DNA of 64,000 nt from Polyporus tsugae (Eukaryota > Basidiomycota > Agaricomycetes > Polyporales > Polyporaceae): the NCBI GenBank assembly GCA_024305745.1, contig JAHRBS010000017.1:62001-126000 (forward strand), written 5' to 3'. Of this stretch, positions 1 to 18,700 are shown one piece after another (positions within the stretch are counted from its first letter, which is position 1; the number at the start of each line of letters is the position of its first letter). A program made the position numbers and the translations under genes. Under the pieces are notes generated by a model. That model searched no databases and had not been told where the DNA came from. It was given only the letters and a program-made list of their open reading frames with translations.

Positions 1-7849
<7,849 letters not shown>

Positions 7850-8057
7850 AATTAAGTGTTTATGATATTATTCTCTAAGAAAAGAGTATAAAATTAGTAT
7901 CTTCTCTTCTGATTAGCTCTTGATTGCCAATGGAATCGATATTGTTCCTATTAGCTCTTGGGACCAAAACCTTGGTTATTAAGTTAAATAACTGATTTTA
8001 GCTTTTTAGTATTATAAAAATAATAGTAATAAATATTATATTTTATACTTTCTTTTA

Positions 8058-8125
8058 TTTTAATTTGTATGTATATAATAATATATTTTAATTTTAATTT
8101 GTATGTATATAATAATATATTTTTT
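8058..8125. repeat. two-copy 34-bp AT-rich tandem repeat
   Basis: The unit TAATTTGTATGTATATAATA starts at 8061 and again at 8095, period 34, with the downstream AATATAT also repeated. It lies between cox1 and trnE. No function is visible. Confidence 0.8.
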
Positions 8126-8139
8126 ATTTTTAATTGATT

Positions 8140-8209
8140 GATCTTTACCAGAATCGAACTGGTACTAGCTTCTTGAAGGGGAGCTGTACGACCTTTATAC
8201 TAAAAGACC
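8140..8209 (-). tRNA. trnE: tRNA-Glu (UUC)
   Basis: Cloverleaf on the minus strand: acceptor GGTCTTT pairs with AAAGATC, T arm CCAG-TTCGATT-CTGG, anticodon loop CCTTCAA giving UUC. One C-A mismatch is in the anticodon stem. First of a five-tRNA cluster. Confidence 0.85.
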
Positions 8210-8219
8210 TATAGGGAAT

Positions 8220-8290
8220 AGCGAATACTGGAATCGAACCGAATCTAACAGGTCATGAGGCTGTTGTGCTAACCGTTACACTATATCGCT
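8220..8290 (-). tRNA. trnM: tRNA-Met (CAU)
   Basis: Anticodon loop CTCATGA gives CAU. T arm has GGTTCGATTCC. Acceptor AGCGATA/ATTCGCT pairs well at five positions, with two mismatches at the inner end. A more decayed relative lies at 53287-53357. Confidence 0.75.
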
Positions 8291-8320
8291 TATGAAGGGT
8301 ACACTATCTTTGAATCAATA

Positions 8321-8401
8321 CGAACAAAGAGACTCGAACTCTTAAGGAATTACTTCCACTCCTGCTTAAGAGGAGATTGTTTACCAATTTCAACATGTTC
8401 G
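8321..8401 (-). tRNA. trnL: tRNA-Leu (UAA)
   Basis: Class II tRNA with a long variable arm. Anticodon stem CTCCT/AGGAG encloses CTTAAGC, giving UAA. Acceptor CGAACA pairs with TGTTCG. Confidence 0.88.
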
Positions 8402-8499
8402 TTAATAGTAACTACGCTCTCTTTTACTTTAAAAAAAAGAAAGTGATTATTAAAATAAAAAAGTGTTAAATTTATAATTAAAATATGTAAAATATTAAA

Positions 8500-8572
8500 G
8501 GCGTCAAGAGGAATTGAACCTCTGAAAAAAAGTATTAACAGTACTCCGCAATTACCACTCTGCCATGACACC
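8500..8572 (-). tRNA. trnN: tRNA-Asn (GUU)
   Basis: Acceptor GGTGTCA/TGACGCC, anticodon loop CTGTTAA giving GUU, T arm AGAGG-TTCAATT-CCTCT. Confidence 0.88.
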
Positions 8573-8591
8573 TATCTATAAATAGAAATAT

Positions 8592-8665
8592 ACGGTAGGC
8601 GCGATTCGAACACGCTATATATCTCCTACCCAAAAGGAGCGACGAGCCAATTTGTCATCTACCGT
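8592..8665 (-). tRNA. trnP: tRNA-Pro (UGG)
   Basis: Acceptor ACGGTAG/CTACCGT, anticodon stem CTCCT/AGGAG with loop TTTGGGT giving UGG. Confidence 0.88.
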
Positions 8666-9005
8666 TAAATTTTTCAATTAATAATAATAATGAGATACTC
8701 TTTTATTTCATTTTATCATATTTATAAATAAATAAATAACTTATGTTTTATAAATGATAGTTTATTAAAATTGAATAATCATAATGAACAAATTATTACA
8801 ATAATATTCATATACCAATATAAAAATAAGGATACAATGCTTTCATATTTTAACTTGAAAATTTAGTTATTTTAATATTTCAACTTGATTTTAACTTTTC
8901 AATTAAAAATTTTAATGACTTATTTTATTTTTAAGTTATAAATTTTTTAAAGTTTAGAAATTCCATAGTTAGCTATTGAATTTTTTTATTTAATTATAAT
9001 TATTT
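8666..9005. other. AT-rich spacer, no gene seen
   Basis: About 340 bases of A+T-rich sequence between trnP and the cob 3' remnant. I see no ORF, tRNA or clear repeat. Confidence 0.6.
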
Positions 9006-9216
9006 TGTTTCAGTTGCTAGAACCATGAAAGTATTTTCTATACTACAACAGGGACTATTACTAAGAACCAACTAAAGTAGAATGCTGTTGCTATTTGACC
9101 TATTTCAACATAAGGACTGTTTGGATGTTGAGAACCAATCCACATTAATAAAATCTTCCACAAAGAACCAGAAGGCATATTTCATTAAAGGTCTAAATGA
9201 AGAACCTCATATCAAA
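9006..9216 (-). pseudogene. displaced, decayed 3' end of cob
   Basis: Minus-strand translation gives fragments matching the cytochrome b C-terminus. [19 protein letters not shown] is in one frame; WIGSQHPNSPYVEIGQIAT and AFYFSWFLVIVPVV are in another. At least one frameshift and an early stop are present. The intact cob end at 9272-9480 encodes the same region with clear differences (for example PETPYVEIG against PNSPYVEIG). This is not a recent exact duplication; it is either an older native 3' end that was displaced or a diverged second copy. Confidence 0.85.
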
Positions 9217-9250
9217 TTTAATTTTTTATTATAGTTATTACTTGTAGGTA

Positions 9251-9263
9251 GGGGGGGGGGGGG
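9251..9263 (-). other. 13-base oligo-C tract (transcript sense) after cob
   Basis: Run of 13 G on the plus strand, eight bases downstream of the cob stop codon in transcript sense. Similar but shorter tracts follow many other genes in the window. A role in 3' end formation is a guess. Confidence 0.7.
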
Positions 9264-9271
9264 AATAATTT

Positions 9272-12200
9272 TTATTTTTTAGAAATAGTTGCTAAATCAA
9301 ATAGAGTATTTTCCAATATACCAGCAACCGGAACTAAGAAAATGAACCATAAGAAATAAAAAGCAGTTGCCACTTGTCCTATTTCAACGTAAGGTGTTTC
9401 AGGGTGTTGAGACCCGATCCACATTAAGATTATAAAATCGGTAACAAATAACCAAAAGATGAATTTCATTAAAGGTCTAAATGAAGAACCTCTAATTCTA
9501 GATAAATCAGAGTAAGGTAAGATTAAAAATATTAATAATGCACCAAACATAGCTAATACCCCTAATAATTTATTAGGTATTGATCTTAAAATAGCATAGA
9601 ATGGTAAAAGATACCATTCAGGAACAATAGATGCTGGTGTTTGCATTGGATTAGCAGGAATATAATTATCACTATGTCCTAAGAAATTAGGGTAGTAGAA
9701 TACCATAATACTTAATACTAAGAAGAATAAGAATATAGTCACTAAATCTTTAAAGACAAAGTATGGATGGAATGCATATCTATCACCACTTCCTGAGATA
9801 CCATTAGGATTATTTGAACCATGTGTGTGTAGAGCAATTAAATGTGCAACTACTAAAGCAGCTAATAAGAAAGGTAATAAGTAATGTAATGAAAAGAATC
9901 TATTTAATGTTGCATTACTTCAAGCATGTTGGTAACCCCGGTAATTTAATAATTACCTCTCGTTACACGCAGTGATTCTCATCACTGTTCGGACTATATC
10001 ACGATCTTGTATTTATTTAAATAAATAAGATAGTTAAAATATTAATATTTATCAGGTATATTAAATTTATTTTGATATCTAGGGATATTGTGAAGTTCTT
10101 TGAGCCATAATAAATATTGTAATTTTTTATTACCCATTAATTTTAATGGTGCTTGTTGCATATATTTTACAACATTTTCTACAGCTCTTACACTGGAAAC
10201 TTTTAATTTAAATCCGTTTGTTTTATCTTGAAAAACATTAGGACTTAAACTAAATTCTTTTCTAATTGCTTCAATTAAGATAGAACCATTTATTTGAGAA
10301 ACTTCAAAACTAGCCACTTTTGAATCATCTTTAGCTGGTTTATAAATACTAAAACAACCTTCAGCTTCAATGAATCCAATTAACCAGGGTTTAAAATATG
10401 ATTTATCTAAAATAGAATCAATAGAATTTAAAGGATCAATAGGTCTCACATAATCAGATAAATCTTTAGAAAAATGGACTTCGTTTAAGAGTAAATCTTT
10501 AAACATTAAATAATCATATTGTTTGTTAGAAAACATAGGATATTTATCAAAAATTGGTAATACAATTGATTTTAAATGTGATTTATTTCTAATTCTATAT
10601 ATACATGTTTTTCTTTGATTTATTTCTCTAATTTCAATGGTTCCAACTCCCAAATTTTCTTTTATTTTGTATAGTAATTGAATATCTCTAATATTCATTT
10701 CAATACCAAATTCATATTTAATAGACTTACCATTTTTTGTTACTGAAAACCAACCATCTCCTTCAATTAAACCAACTAAGTAGGCAAATACAAGATCTCC
10801 TGCGTTTAGTCTCTGAATAGCTTCAAAATTAGGCAAATTAGAATAATTTTTAACTACTGCTGATAATCCTCCTGTTGTTGGCTTTTTCACGTTTATAATA
10901 TGAAAGGATAAAACGTATCCAACTTCTAAAATAGAGGATGTTCCAGCAAAAAGCAGGATTTGCAACATGACATCGCTGTCATGTGGCGCCAGTAAGACGC
11001 TGAAGCCTCCCCAGATTACAAATTATTTATGACTGAGTATTTAATCTCCGTCCTCATCGGTATACGATGTTTAGACTATGTCTTCAACCATTACCCGCTT
11101 ACCCTATTAGTATACTCCTAACCTTTATAAAGGATGAGAGATAGGGTGCGCCAAAAGGTTGTGGGGTTCTCGTGTCGAGCTTATTGTTGGTATAACTCAC
11201 TCGTTAGTCGTTGAACGTTCTTGACCCTCTAAATTAGAATATTTTCTAAAAAAATACCGAGTCAAGCTCCGCTGCAAGTAGTCTGGTAAGGTGGTATAAA
11301 CGTTCTTGCAATTCTCCCCATTTGCCACTAAAACATTACTGTTTTAAGGAGCCGATCTTCACAGAATTAAAGTAAATATACACAAATATTATTTAGGAAG
11401 GAAAATTAAGATTTTTGTATCTATAACTATTTTGTAAACTTGTTATCCATTTTAAGTATTGAATATATTTTATGCCGATTAAAGGATGTAAACCTGAAAA
11501 CGAAAAAAAATCAATTACAGTTTGTATATCTGTTTTAGAGCTAACAGAAAATTGAGCATATTTATCCATTTCAATTGAAATATTTCTATTAGTTTTGAAC
11601 AATAGTTTGAAAGCTTCAAATAATTGAACGTGAATTCTTTGTTTTAATTGAAAACATGCATCATTATTTTTTTTAATACAAAAAGAACCTTCTGCATTTG
11701 TAAAACCTACTAACCAATTTTTAAAAAAAGCTAAGCTAAGGTATTCTGAAGCTGTTTTAGGTAATTCAAAGTTTGTAGGTACCTTATTATAATTAGATAT
11801 TTGATTAAAAAGTTTTAAATCATTTATAAATATAAGCATAGCTAGATCAAATTGAGCTCTTCTACTCTCAGTTAAAAAATATATATTATGATGTATTAAT
11901 AATGGAAAAATAACTTCTTGTAATTCTGTTTTACTAATGACTAATTTACAAATTGGATTTTTTATATCTCTATATATTTGTATTTTTCCTATTTTTAACA
12001 CTGAGTAAATATACTCTAAACTAGAAATATCTTCTAAACTTAAACAAATAATTAATTTGGTAGCTATAAATCCTTTAGTAGTTTTAGTTATTTGAATATA
12101 ACCATCTCCGTCTATTAATCCAACTAAAAAAGCTATAAACTTATAAGGTATGGATAAATATTCTTTTTTATCGTTGCATCTTAATTTTCTTCCTTTTTTT

Positions 12201-15200
12201 AATGCTTGTGCACTAACTGTTCCAATTGTTGCTAAAATAGGAAAATTATTTCCCTTATATACTAAACAACTACATAATTCTGTTACATAAGTTGACTCTA
12301 CTAAATCTTGTCCAAATACTGGAATAGCACTTAATAAATTTGTAATCACTGTTGCCAAATCTTTAATTTGCTTATACTAGCTTTGTTTTAAGCTTAAATG
12401 TTTAAAACAAGCAAACCATGTACAATATACTTATTTTAATTAAAAATAATTGTAATTTAATACAGTATAAAGCCTTGTGTTTTATTTAATAAATTATAGC
12501 GCTGACTATAGTTTTTTTAATTAATTAAAAAAAGATCCCGACTGTACATTAAGCATCGTTTCAGATACCCACCGATGAAGCAGTCTGTAGCGATAGTTTA
12601 CTCTACCGACGGTCTTAATGCTAAACAAACATTTTTGACCTGTTTTCATCAGTATTGCTATATGGCTAAATCTATAAATTTTTAGTAAAAATTGCTTTAT
12701 ATAAGACCATATAACTATATATAATATTTTATATTTTTATATTATTTTATATTTCATTTCAGGTATAATATACGGAGAAACTATGTTTCTAAGTTCATTC
12801 ATTGATTCTTTCCAAATATAGATAACGTATTGATCATTACTTCCCGCTGATTGAACTGAAGCTTTAAGGTTAAAGTTATCATTTAAAACTTTTACTAAAA
12901 TTAAACATTCATTATAGGAAAAAGAATTAGTAGAAAATTTTAAACCTTTTCCTACTTTAGAACCATCATCCATGATTCAAACTGCTAAAGCTAATGGAGT
13001 TAAATATTCAGCAATATTTGCTGGGACTTGTTTAATGTTATTTTTATACCATAATTCATGTATTCAATTAAAACTTGTGTAAGTTCAAGTTCTAAATCTA
13101 ACTATTTGTCTCAATTTACCTTTTTTGCCTAATCTACTTGTTACAACAGGTATTTTAGGGTTACAATAACCTAAATTAGATAAAATTTTGTGTAAATAAT
13201 AAAGATATTCAACATGAACAGCTTCTTGATAAAAATTGATTCTTGTTCCTAGTCCTCTTTGTCTTTTTTCAGCGTGAGCATCTCCAAGAAGAGATCCAAA
13301 TATAATAGATAAAACATCTTTATTATGCGGACCAATTCTTAAAATACCTTTAAGTCTACTTACTTTTGAAGTAATATCAAAATCAAGAGGAACTATAAAT
13401 ACTAAAGAAAATAAAAATAAAAATAAACAAATATTATATATTTGGGGCTTAGTAAGAAAACCCCACAATGACATTTGACCATAAGGTAATACATACAAAC
13501 TTACTTATTAATAAAATTACTTAATAAGCTAGAATAACTTTAAATTCGTATATTCTATATAGTTAAATTAAATTAATTTCATTTATTTAACCAAAAGTTT
13601 CGACTGTGCATTAAGCAGCATTTCAGCCACCCATTAGTGACCCAGTCTGTCGCGATCATTTATATAACCGACGATCTTAAAGTTTAACTTCTTTGATCGT
13701 TTTCACTAACATCGCCAAATATTCTTATCTTAAAGACTATTCTATATCCCTGTCGGGTTATACCACTTTAATCTTTTTTTTTCTATAAAGATTGCAAAAA
13801 GATTGTTACTCGCGGGACTATGATTTAATATATATAAAATATATAAAGTATAATTAAAAATTATTCATGAAATAACTAGTTACCATATTCAATTTTCTAT
13901 TTACTTGACTAAATCTTCTACTTTTCATTGTCTTTTGACTAATCTTTTTTCTGTTTTTAATGCTCTTCTTATAGTTTTTTCGCCACAGTTTATAGATTTA
14001 GCAGCTTCTAAAATAGTAAAATATTTACCGTAAACAGTTCCATTAAGATTATATAAAACTATAGGTCTTGTATGACTAATACTTTTTTTCTTAGTCTCAT
14101 CGGACATAGGTGGTCTATTTAAAGCTTTTCCCCTCAATTTTTCTATTGTTTCTGGAGAAAGATTTTTACCTCTATTTAAACTTCCTATTCTTTCCCTAGC
14201 ATCGCTATAAACATCTTTAATTTTTATTCTGTCAACTTCCGTGTGTTTATAACCAAAACTAGAACCTGCCTCAGTTAAAATATTATAATTAGGCAATAGC
14301 AATTTTAAATATTTATCTTCTAAATCTAATAATTCTTTATTATTTTCTTTAGTAACAACATTAGGATATAATTCTAATATGATAAAAGCAAAATTTTTTA
14401 ATTCATATTTTTTTACTGCTGATTTAACTATTTTGCTACCTCTATAATAAGTGACATGATTACTGAATCTAGCATAAAATCTGTTAGTTGATGCAGAACC
14501 TATATAATAATCTTTAGTTATTTTATTAACTATCATGTATATTCCACTTAAACCTTTAGTCTCATTTAATATTTGTGTTTTTATATTTTCTTTATCTAAA
14601 TTTTCATATATATACACAGGGTTTAACCCTATTTCTTTCATGATTGTATTCAATCTTTCAGAACAAGAAAATTTAACATTTTTATTTAAATGAGAAATTG
14701 TACTATATCCCCTTTTTTTAATTCTATTTATAAGGTATATTGACTTATTTCTTAATTTATTATACTTTATATTTTTCATTGTATTTCCTACTGGATATAT
14801 TAATACCTTGCTTCTTTTTAATGGAAAAAAGAGTATAGTATAATATACAATTATTAAAATAATTACATAGAAAATACTTATATTAATTCATTTTGGGCTA
14901 TATACATAACCCAAGAATGCTGTACCTATCATTACTATTAAAATTATTACTCCAATTGACCATAATAATACTCTTGGTGATTTATAAGATCCGTAATATA
15001 ATCCTTTAGCTATATGGGCATATACAAATATAAAGAAGAATGATGCTACATTTGCATGTGTATATCTTATTGCCCAACCATTATTTACGTCTCTCATAAT
15101 ATGTTCAACTGAATTAAAAGCAAAATCTACGTGTGGTTGGTAATGCATTGCTAAGAAAATTCCAGTTAATATTTGTAAAATTAAACATATTCCTAATAAA

Positions 15201-15301
15201 GAACCGAAATTCCATAAATATGATATATTAGCAGGTTCAGGTGAATCTACTAGATATGAATTTACAAGTCTAAGTAATATTTGCGATTTTAAATTTCTCA
15301 C
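9272..15301 (-). CDS. cob: cytochrome b, five exons
   Basis: Encodes the haem-binding core subunit of complex III. Start ATG at 15301 ([10 protein letters not shown]). Exons by protein continuity: 15301-14903 (to AFLGYV), about 13490-13460 ([10 protein letters not shown]), 12355-12296 ([10 protein letters not shown] to QDLVE), 11019-10996 (IWGGFSV, only about 24 bases) and about 9919-9272 (SNATLNRFF to [10 protein letters not shown], stop TAA). The joined product is about 387 residues, the usual length. The canonical QDLVE-IWGGFSV junction and the [14 protein letters not shown] block are intact. Each of the four introns carries an endonuclease ORF. A diverged extra copy of the 3' end lies just downstream. 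Exon tryptophans are all TGG. Confidence 0.95.
10042..10995 (-). CDS. LAGLIDADG homing endonuclease (cob intron 4)
   Basis: The frame runs on from the short cob exon IWGGFSV into an intact two-motif LAGLIDADG protein of about 318 residues. Motif 1 is [12 protein letters not shown] near 10785-10750 and motif 2 is [12 protein letters not shown] near 10390-10355. The leader part ([20 protein letters not shown]) is typical of mitochondrial intron ORFs. It ends at 10042 and the intron core continues to about 9920, including TCGGACTATATCACGATC on the plus strand. Confidence 0.88.
   Translation of the reverse strand, partial: LLAPHDSDVMLQILLFAGTSSILEVGYVLSFHIINVKKPTTGGLSAVVKNYSNLPNFEAIQRLNAGDLVFAYLVGLIEGDGWFSVTKNGKSIKYEFGIEMNIRDIQLLYKIKENLGVGTIEIREINQRKTCIYRIRNKSHLKSIVLPIFDKYPMFSNKQYDYLMFKDLLLNEVHFSKDLSDYVRPIDPLNSIDSILDKSYFKPWLIGFIEAEGCFSIYKPAKDDSKVASFEVSQINGSILIEAIRKEFSLSPNVFQDKTNGFKLKVSSVRAVENVVKYMQQAPLKLMGNKKLQYLLWLKELHNIPRYQNKFNIPDKY
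11393..12295 (-). CDS. LAGLIDADG homing endonuclease (cob intron 3)
   Basis: Open frame from the cob exon ending QDLVE into a roughly 300-residue two-motif LAGLIDADG enzyme. Motif 1 is [12 protein letters not shown] near 12130-12095. Motif 2 is [12 protein letters not shown] near 11720-11685, where the usual Asp is Asn (NAEG). The intron core downstream (11020-11390) shares the TAGTCGTTGAACG and GCTGCAAGTAGTC blocks with cox1 intron 3 and the cox3 intron. Confidence 0.87.
   Translation of the reverse strand, partial: STYVTELCSCLVYKGNNFPILATIGTVSAQALKKGRKLRCNDKKEYLSIPYKFIAFLVGLIDGDGYIQITKTTKGFIATKLIICLSLEDISSLEYIYSVLKIGKIQIYRDIKNPICKLVISKTELQEVIFPLLIHHNIYFLTESRRAQFDLAMLIFINDLKLFNQISNYNKVPTNFELPKTASEYLSLAFFKNWLVGFTNAEGSFCIKKNNDACFQLKQRIHVQLFEAFKLLFKTNRNISIEMDKYAQFSVSSKTDIQTVIDFFSFSGLHPLIGIKYIQYLKWITSLQNSYRYKNLNFPS
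12737..13459 (-). CDS. LAGLIDADG_2-type endonuclease with three in-frame TGA (cob intron 2)
   Basis: In the standard code this breaks into two ORFs (13498-13085 and 12973-12737). Reading TGA as Trp joins them without a frameshift: [21 protein letters not shown] and [14 protein letters not shown]. The W of WIMDDGS and of FNWIH are conserved in the related ORF in nad5 intron 1 ([16 protein letters not shown]), so the TGA positions are true Trp positions. The first catalytic motif is [12 protein letters not shown], where the usual second acid position is altered relative to GSLLGDGH. It is either translated with UGA as Trp or is inactive in this host. The intron core at 12480-12660 is of the same type as cob intron 1 and nad5 intron 1. 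Confidence 0.8.
13901..14779 (-). CDS. GIY-YIG homing endonuclease (cob intron 1)
   Basis: A GIY-YIG enzyme of about 284 residues starting at ATG 14779 ([10 protein letters not shown]). The catalytic module is [19 protein letters not shown] followed by [17 protein letters not shown]-terminal NUMOD-like part follows ([35 protein letters not shown]). In the standard code the frame stops at a TGA at 13925. Reading it as Trp adds WKVEDLVK and ends at TAA 13901, which fits the usual C-terminus of this family. The core at 13600-13760 resembles those of cob intron 2 and nad5 intron 1. Confidence 0.85.
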
Positions 15302-15550
15302 TTAATTTTTTAAACTAAATTTGAATAGATATATTTATATTAAAATTTAAAAAATATTATAAGTATATACATTATTCTATTAATATCTTAAAGGATGTTT
15401 TAATGATTAGTTTTTACATCTAAACATCTTTAATTTATATTATTCTAAGTATATGTTTTATTATTATACTTATTATACTTATACACCCTTATTTTTATTT
15501 TGTTGATTAAATCATTCCATTTAATTAGTTATTTAAACTTTTTCTAATAA

Positions 15551-15568
15551 TTTTTTTTACACTGTAAC
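15551..15568 (-). promoter_or_regulatory. conserved T-run plus ACACTGTAAC motif upstream of cob
   Basis: Plus strand T8-ACACTGTAAC. The same 18 bases occur at 20227-20244. Both copies lie about 35 bases beyond a tRNA 3' end (trnI, trnR) and 200-250 bases before a gene start (cob, nad1). This makes the motif a candidate promoter or processing site on the minus strand. Function is inferred from position only. Confidence 0.4.
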
Positions 15569-15604
15569 AAATTAATAATTTTTTTAATTAATAGTATATT
15601 TTAT

Positions 15605-15674
15605 AAGCCCAAGAAGAATCGAACTTCTACAGATTCCTTATCAAGAAATTATTCTACCTTTAAATTATAGGCTT
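15605..15674 (-). tRNA. trnI: tRNA-Ile (GAU)
   Basis: Acceptor AAGCCTA/TGGGCTT, anticodon loop TTGATAA giving GAU, T arm with AGAAG-TTCGATT-CTTCT. Confidence 0.88.
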
Positions 15675-15756
15675 TATTTAAAAATATATTTTCATTTGTA
15701 TTTCATGAAACTACTTTCTTTTAAATGATTAAAAAAAGGGGGCTTTAATATTAATT

Positions 15757-18700
15757 CTAGTAAGGAGCTATATCGAAAGCAACTAAAATACTTGGTACAA
15801 GTATAATAAAAGCTACAACTACGGGTAAAAGATTTAACCAACAGAATTCAATAAGTTGATCATATCTTAGTCTAGGTAATGTCGCTCTGAACCATACAAA
15901 CATAAAACAGAATATACATGTTTTTAATCCTAAAATAATACTTTGAATATTAAAGAAAGTATCATTTACTATTAAATTAGGCATATTATAACCACCTAAA
16001 AATAATATGGCTGTAATACAACTAAATAATACTATTGAAGTATATTCAGCTAAAAAGAAGAATACAAAAATAATTGAACTGTGTTCAGTGAAGAAACCAG
16101 CTACTAATTCACTTTCCAAGGTATTTAAAGTTTTCAAAAGTTATTTTTTTACTTAATTAGTTTTTTAAGAAATCTCAAATCATTTTAATCATTATTTTTT
16201 TCTAGTTTTTTTATATAATATTTTTTTTTTAATAGTTTACCTGATTTTATATAACTAGAAATAGTAGTTTTAAACACACCAAACTCGGCAGCTAATTCTA
16301 CTTGATTAACAAATGTTTTAATTAAATTATTATCTTTATCATATAAGCCTAAAGGTGTTTTACTTAAAGCTAAAGATATTTTTAATTTGGATTCAGTGCT
16401 CTGTGTTTTATTAAACATAGGATTTAATGAACCAAATTTTTTCATTGAACTAATAGTTTTTAAAGTATGTTTTTTACCGTACATAGGATGATTGATTTTA
16501 TCAGCCAATCTTTTTTTCATTTTGGCAATGGCTTTAGCCGTATGTTTGTAACCTAACAGAGAATTAGCTTCTTTTTTAAAATTGTATAAATCTTTAAAAA
16601 GAAAACTCTTAATTACTTCTGTTTCAACATCAGTTAAAATAACAGCAGGATTTTTATGAATATAATAAATTACAATTTTAAAATTACTCAAACCTCATTT
16701 TTTAATACTTCTCTGCAATCTAATGTTAGAACTAACCCCTCTTAAGTGATCAGTTAATCTTTCATATAAATTTATACTAGAACCAATGTATTGTTTCCCA
16801 TCTATCAAGTTTACAAAACCATAAACACCTCCAACTTTGAAAAGTTCTTCTTTAAAACTATCCGGATTTTTAAGGTCTTTATAAATTTTTATAGGTAATA
16901 GAGCAGAAAAATGATATTGGTTAAAATCATTAAAGTCAATGTTGAATAGCACATAAAATAAAAAAAAGATTAAATAAAAAAAATAATAGACAAATAATAA
17001 TTAATTTTTGTTTGAACTCCCTAAAAAAAAATTAGTAAGCGACACTTTTTATCAGTACGGTACTTTTAAGAGTATTTAACTTATTAAACTACTTTATTTT
17101 TCAATTAAAGATTGGACTATATCATATCTCAATTCATTTATATTTATAATTAAATGAGATCTAAGCGTGTAGTCTCTGAGGATCCTACTATCTTTTGAAA
17201 GATTTGGTTTCCTGCTGATTGTCCATTGTATTATACTTAAAATTGTTACCATTAAGGTATTTAAGCCTTTAGGAGTTTCCAGCATATAGCAAAGTTTATA
17301 GAGGCCGAGTTATTAGTTAGCTGGATAACTTAGCCTCTTGTAAATCAAATGGTGTTCTACTTGTTTCAGCTAATATAGAGATAAAGTAAATAATAAATAT
17401 GGGTAATAATGGTATTATAAACCATACTGATTGTTGACTTTCTATTATTGTAGTGAAATTAAATGATCCAGTTAATAAAATTATTATTAATATTGCGGAA
17501 CTTAGTATTAATTCATAACTTATCATTGCTGCTGTTGATCTTAAACTTCCTAAAAATGCATATTTAGAATTAGCAGACCATCCTGCAAATAATACACCGT
17601 ATACACCTAAAGAAGATAAAGCCAAAGTATATAATATTCCTAAAGGAAAATCAAATAATGTTAAACCTTCACCAAATGGTATAATCCCCCAACCTAATAA
17701 ACTAAAGATTAATGTAGAGACAGGAGCTAAATAAAATAATACTTTATTTGATTGTGATGGTATAATTGTTTCTTTAACTACTAATTTTAAAGCATCAGCA
17801 AATGGTTGAAGTATTCCATAGTACAAATAATCTTCCTTTTGCCATTTACTTTACCTTGTTTTGTGCTTTAAAGTAAAAAGCTTTTTTTCAAGAGTGAGTA
17901 ATACAGGCTGAGTTAGAAGATGTTCCCCTAAATAGTCATTAGATAACTATCCAGTTATATCATATAAAAATAATATTTTTTATATTCTTTCGAATAGGGT
18001 CTGACTATATCTTAAGCAATAATTATATTACCAACCGCCGTTTAGTCGATGAACTGCATACAAAATTTTATTAATTTACTTAACCAGGATAGAAACTCTG
18101 GTGGTCTTGCCTATTTATAATAGGGGGGGGGGGCTTTATTTAAAAAAATTAATAAGGTAATTAAAAATATTTTTGTACTTGGCTGCGGATTTCCTATTTC
18201 CTTTCGTGCATCTATTTCGATTTTACTATACCTCGAGTCATTACCTGAGCCATAATTATATTACTATAATTACTTAGTTGAAATAGCTTTAAGGGTTTCC
18301 CGCAATTTGACGATTTATAGAGGAAGGTTCACTTCCCCTTTAGGCTACTTTAGGAAAATTTTCTCATAATTTCCCGGGAAAAATAAAGATTATTATGCCA
18401 GCACTGCATTTAAAGTTTTTGACTGTAAAAAAATAGATCTTTGTAAGATTTATTGGTATCTAAATAATTAGATATAGTTTTGTGACTAATTTTTAATTCT
18501 TTAGACGCTATATATTTAGAATTAAAGGTAGGTTCATTATTATTAATTAAAATAAATTTAGAGTTAATTTCTTTATAAACCCATAATTTGATGGTTTCAT
18601 TCTCGATACTTTTTACTTTAATGTTTTTAATCTCTTCTAATGTTAAATTTTTAGAAAATAATAAAACTAATTTATTATTTTTGATAGTAGCTTTATTGGT

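Noticed and set aside
8350..8571. 73-codon minus-strand ORF
   Set aside because: It overlaps trnL(UAA) and trnN; the reading is a by-product of tRNA sequence.
17094..17285. 63-codon ORF in nad1 intron 2
   Set aside because: It is the group I ribozyme core (the 119-bp segment shared with nad5), not coding sequence.
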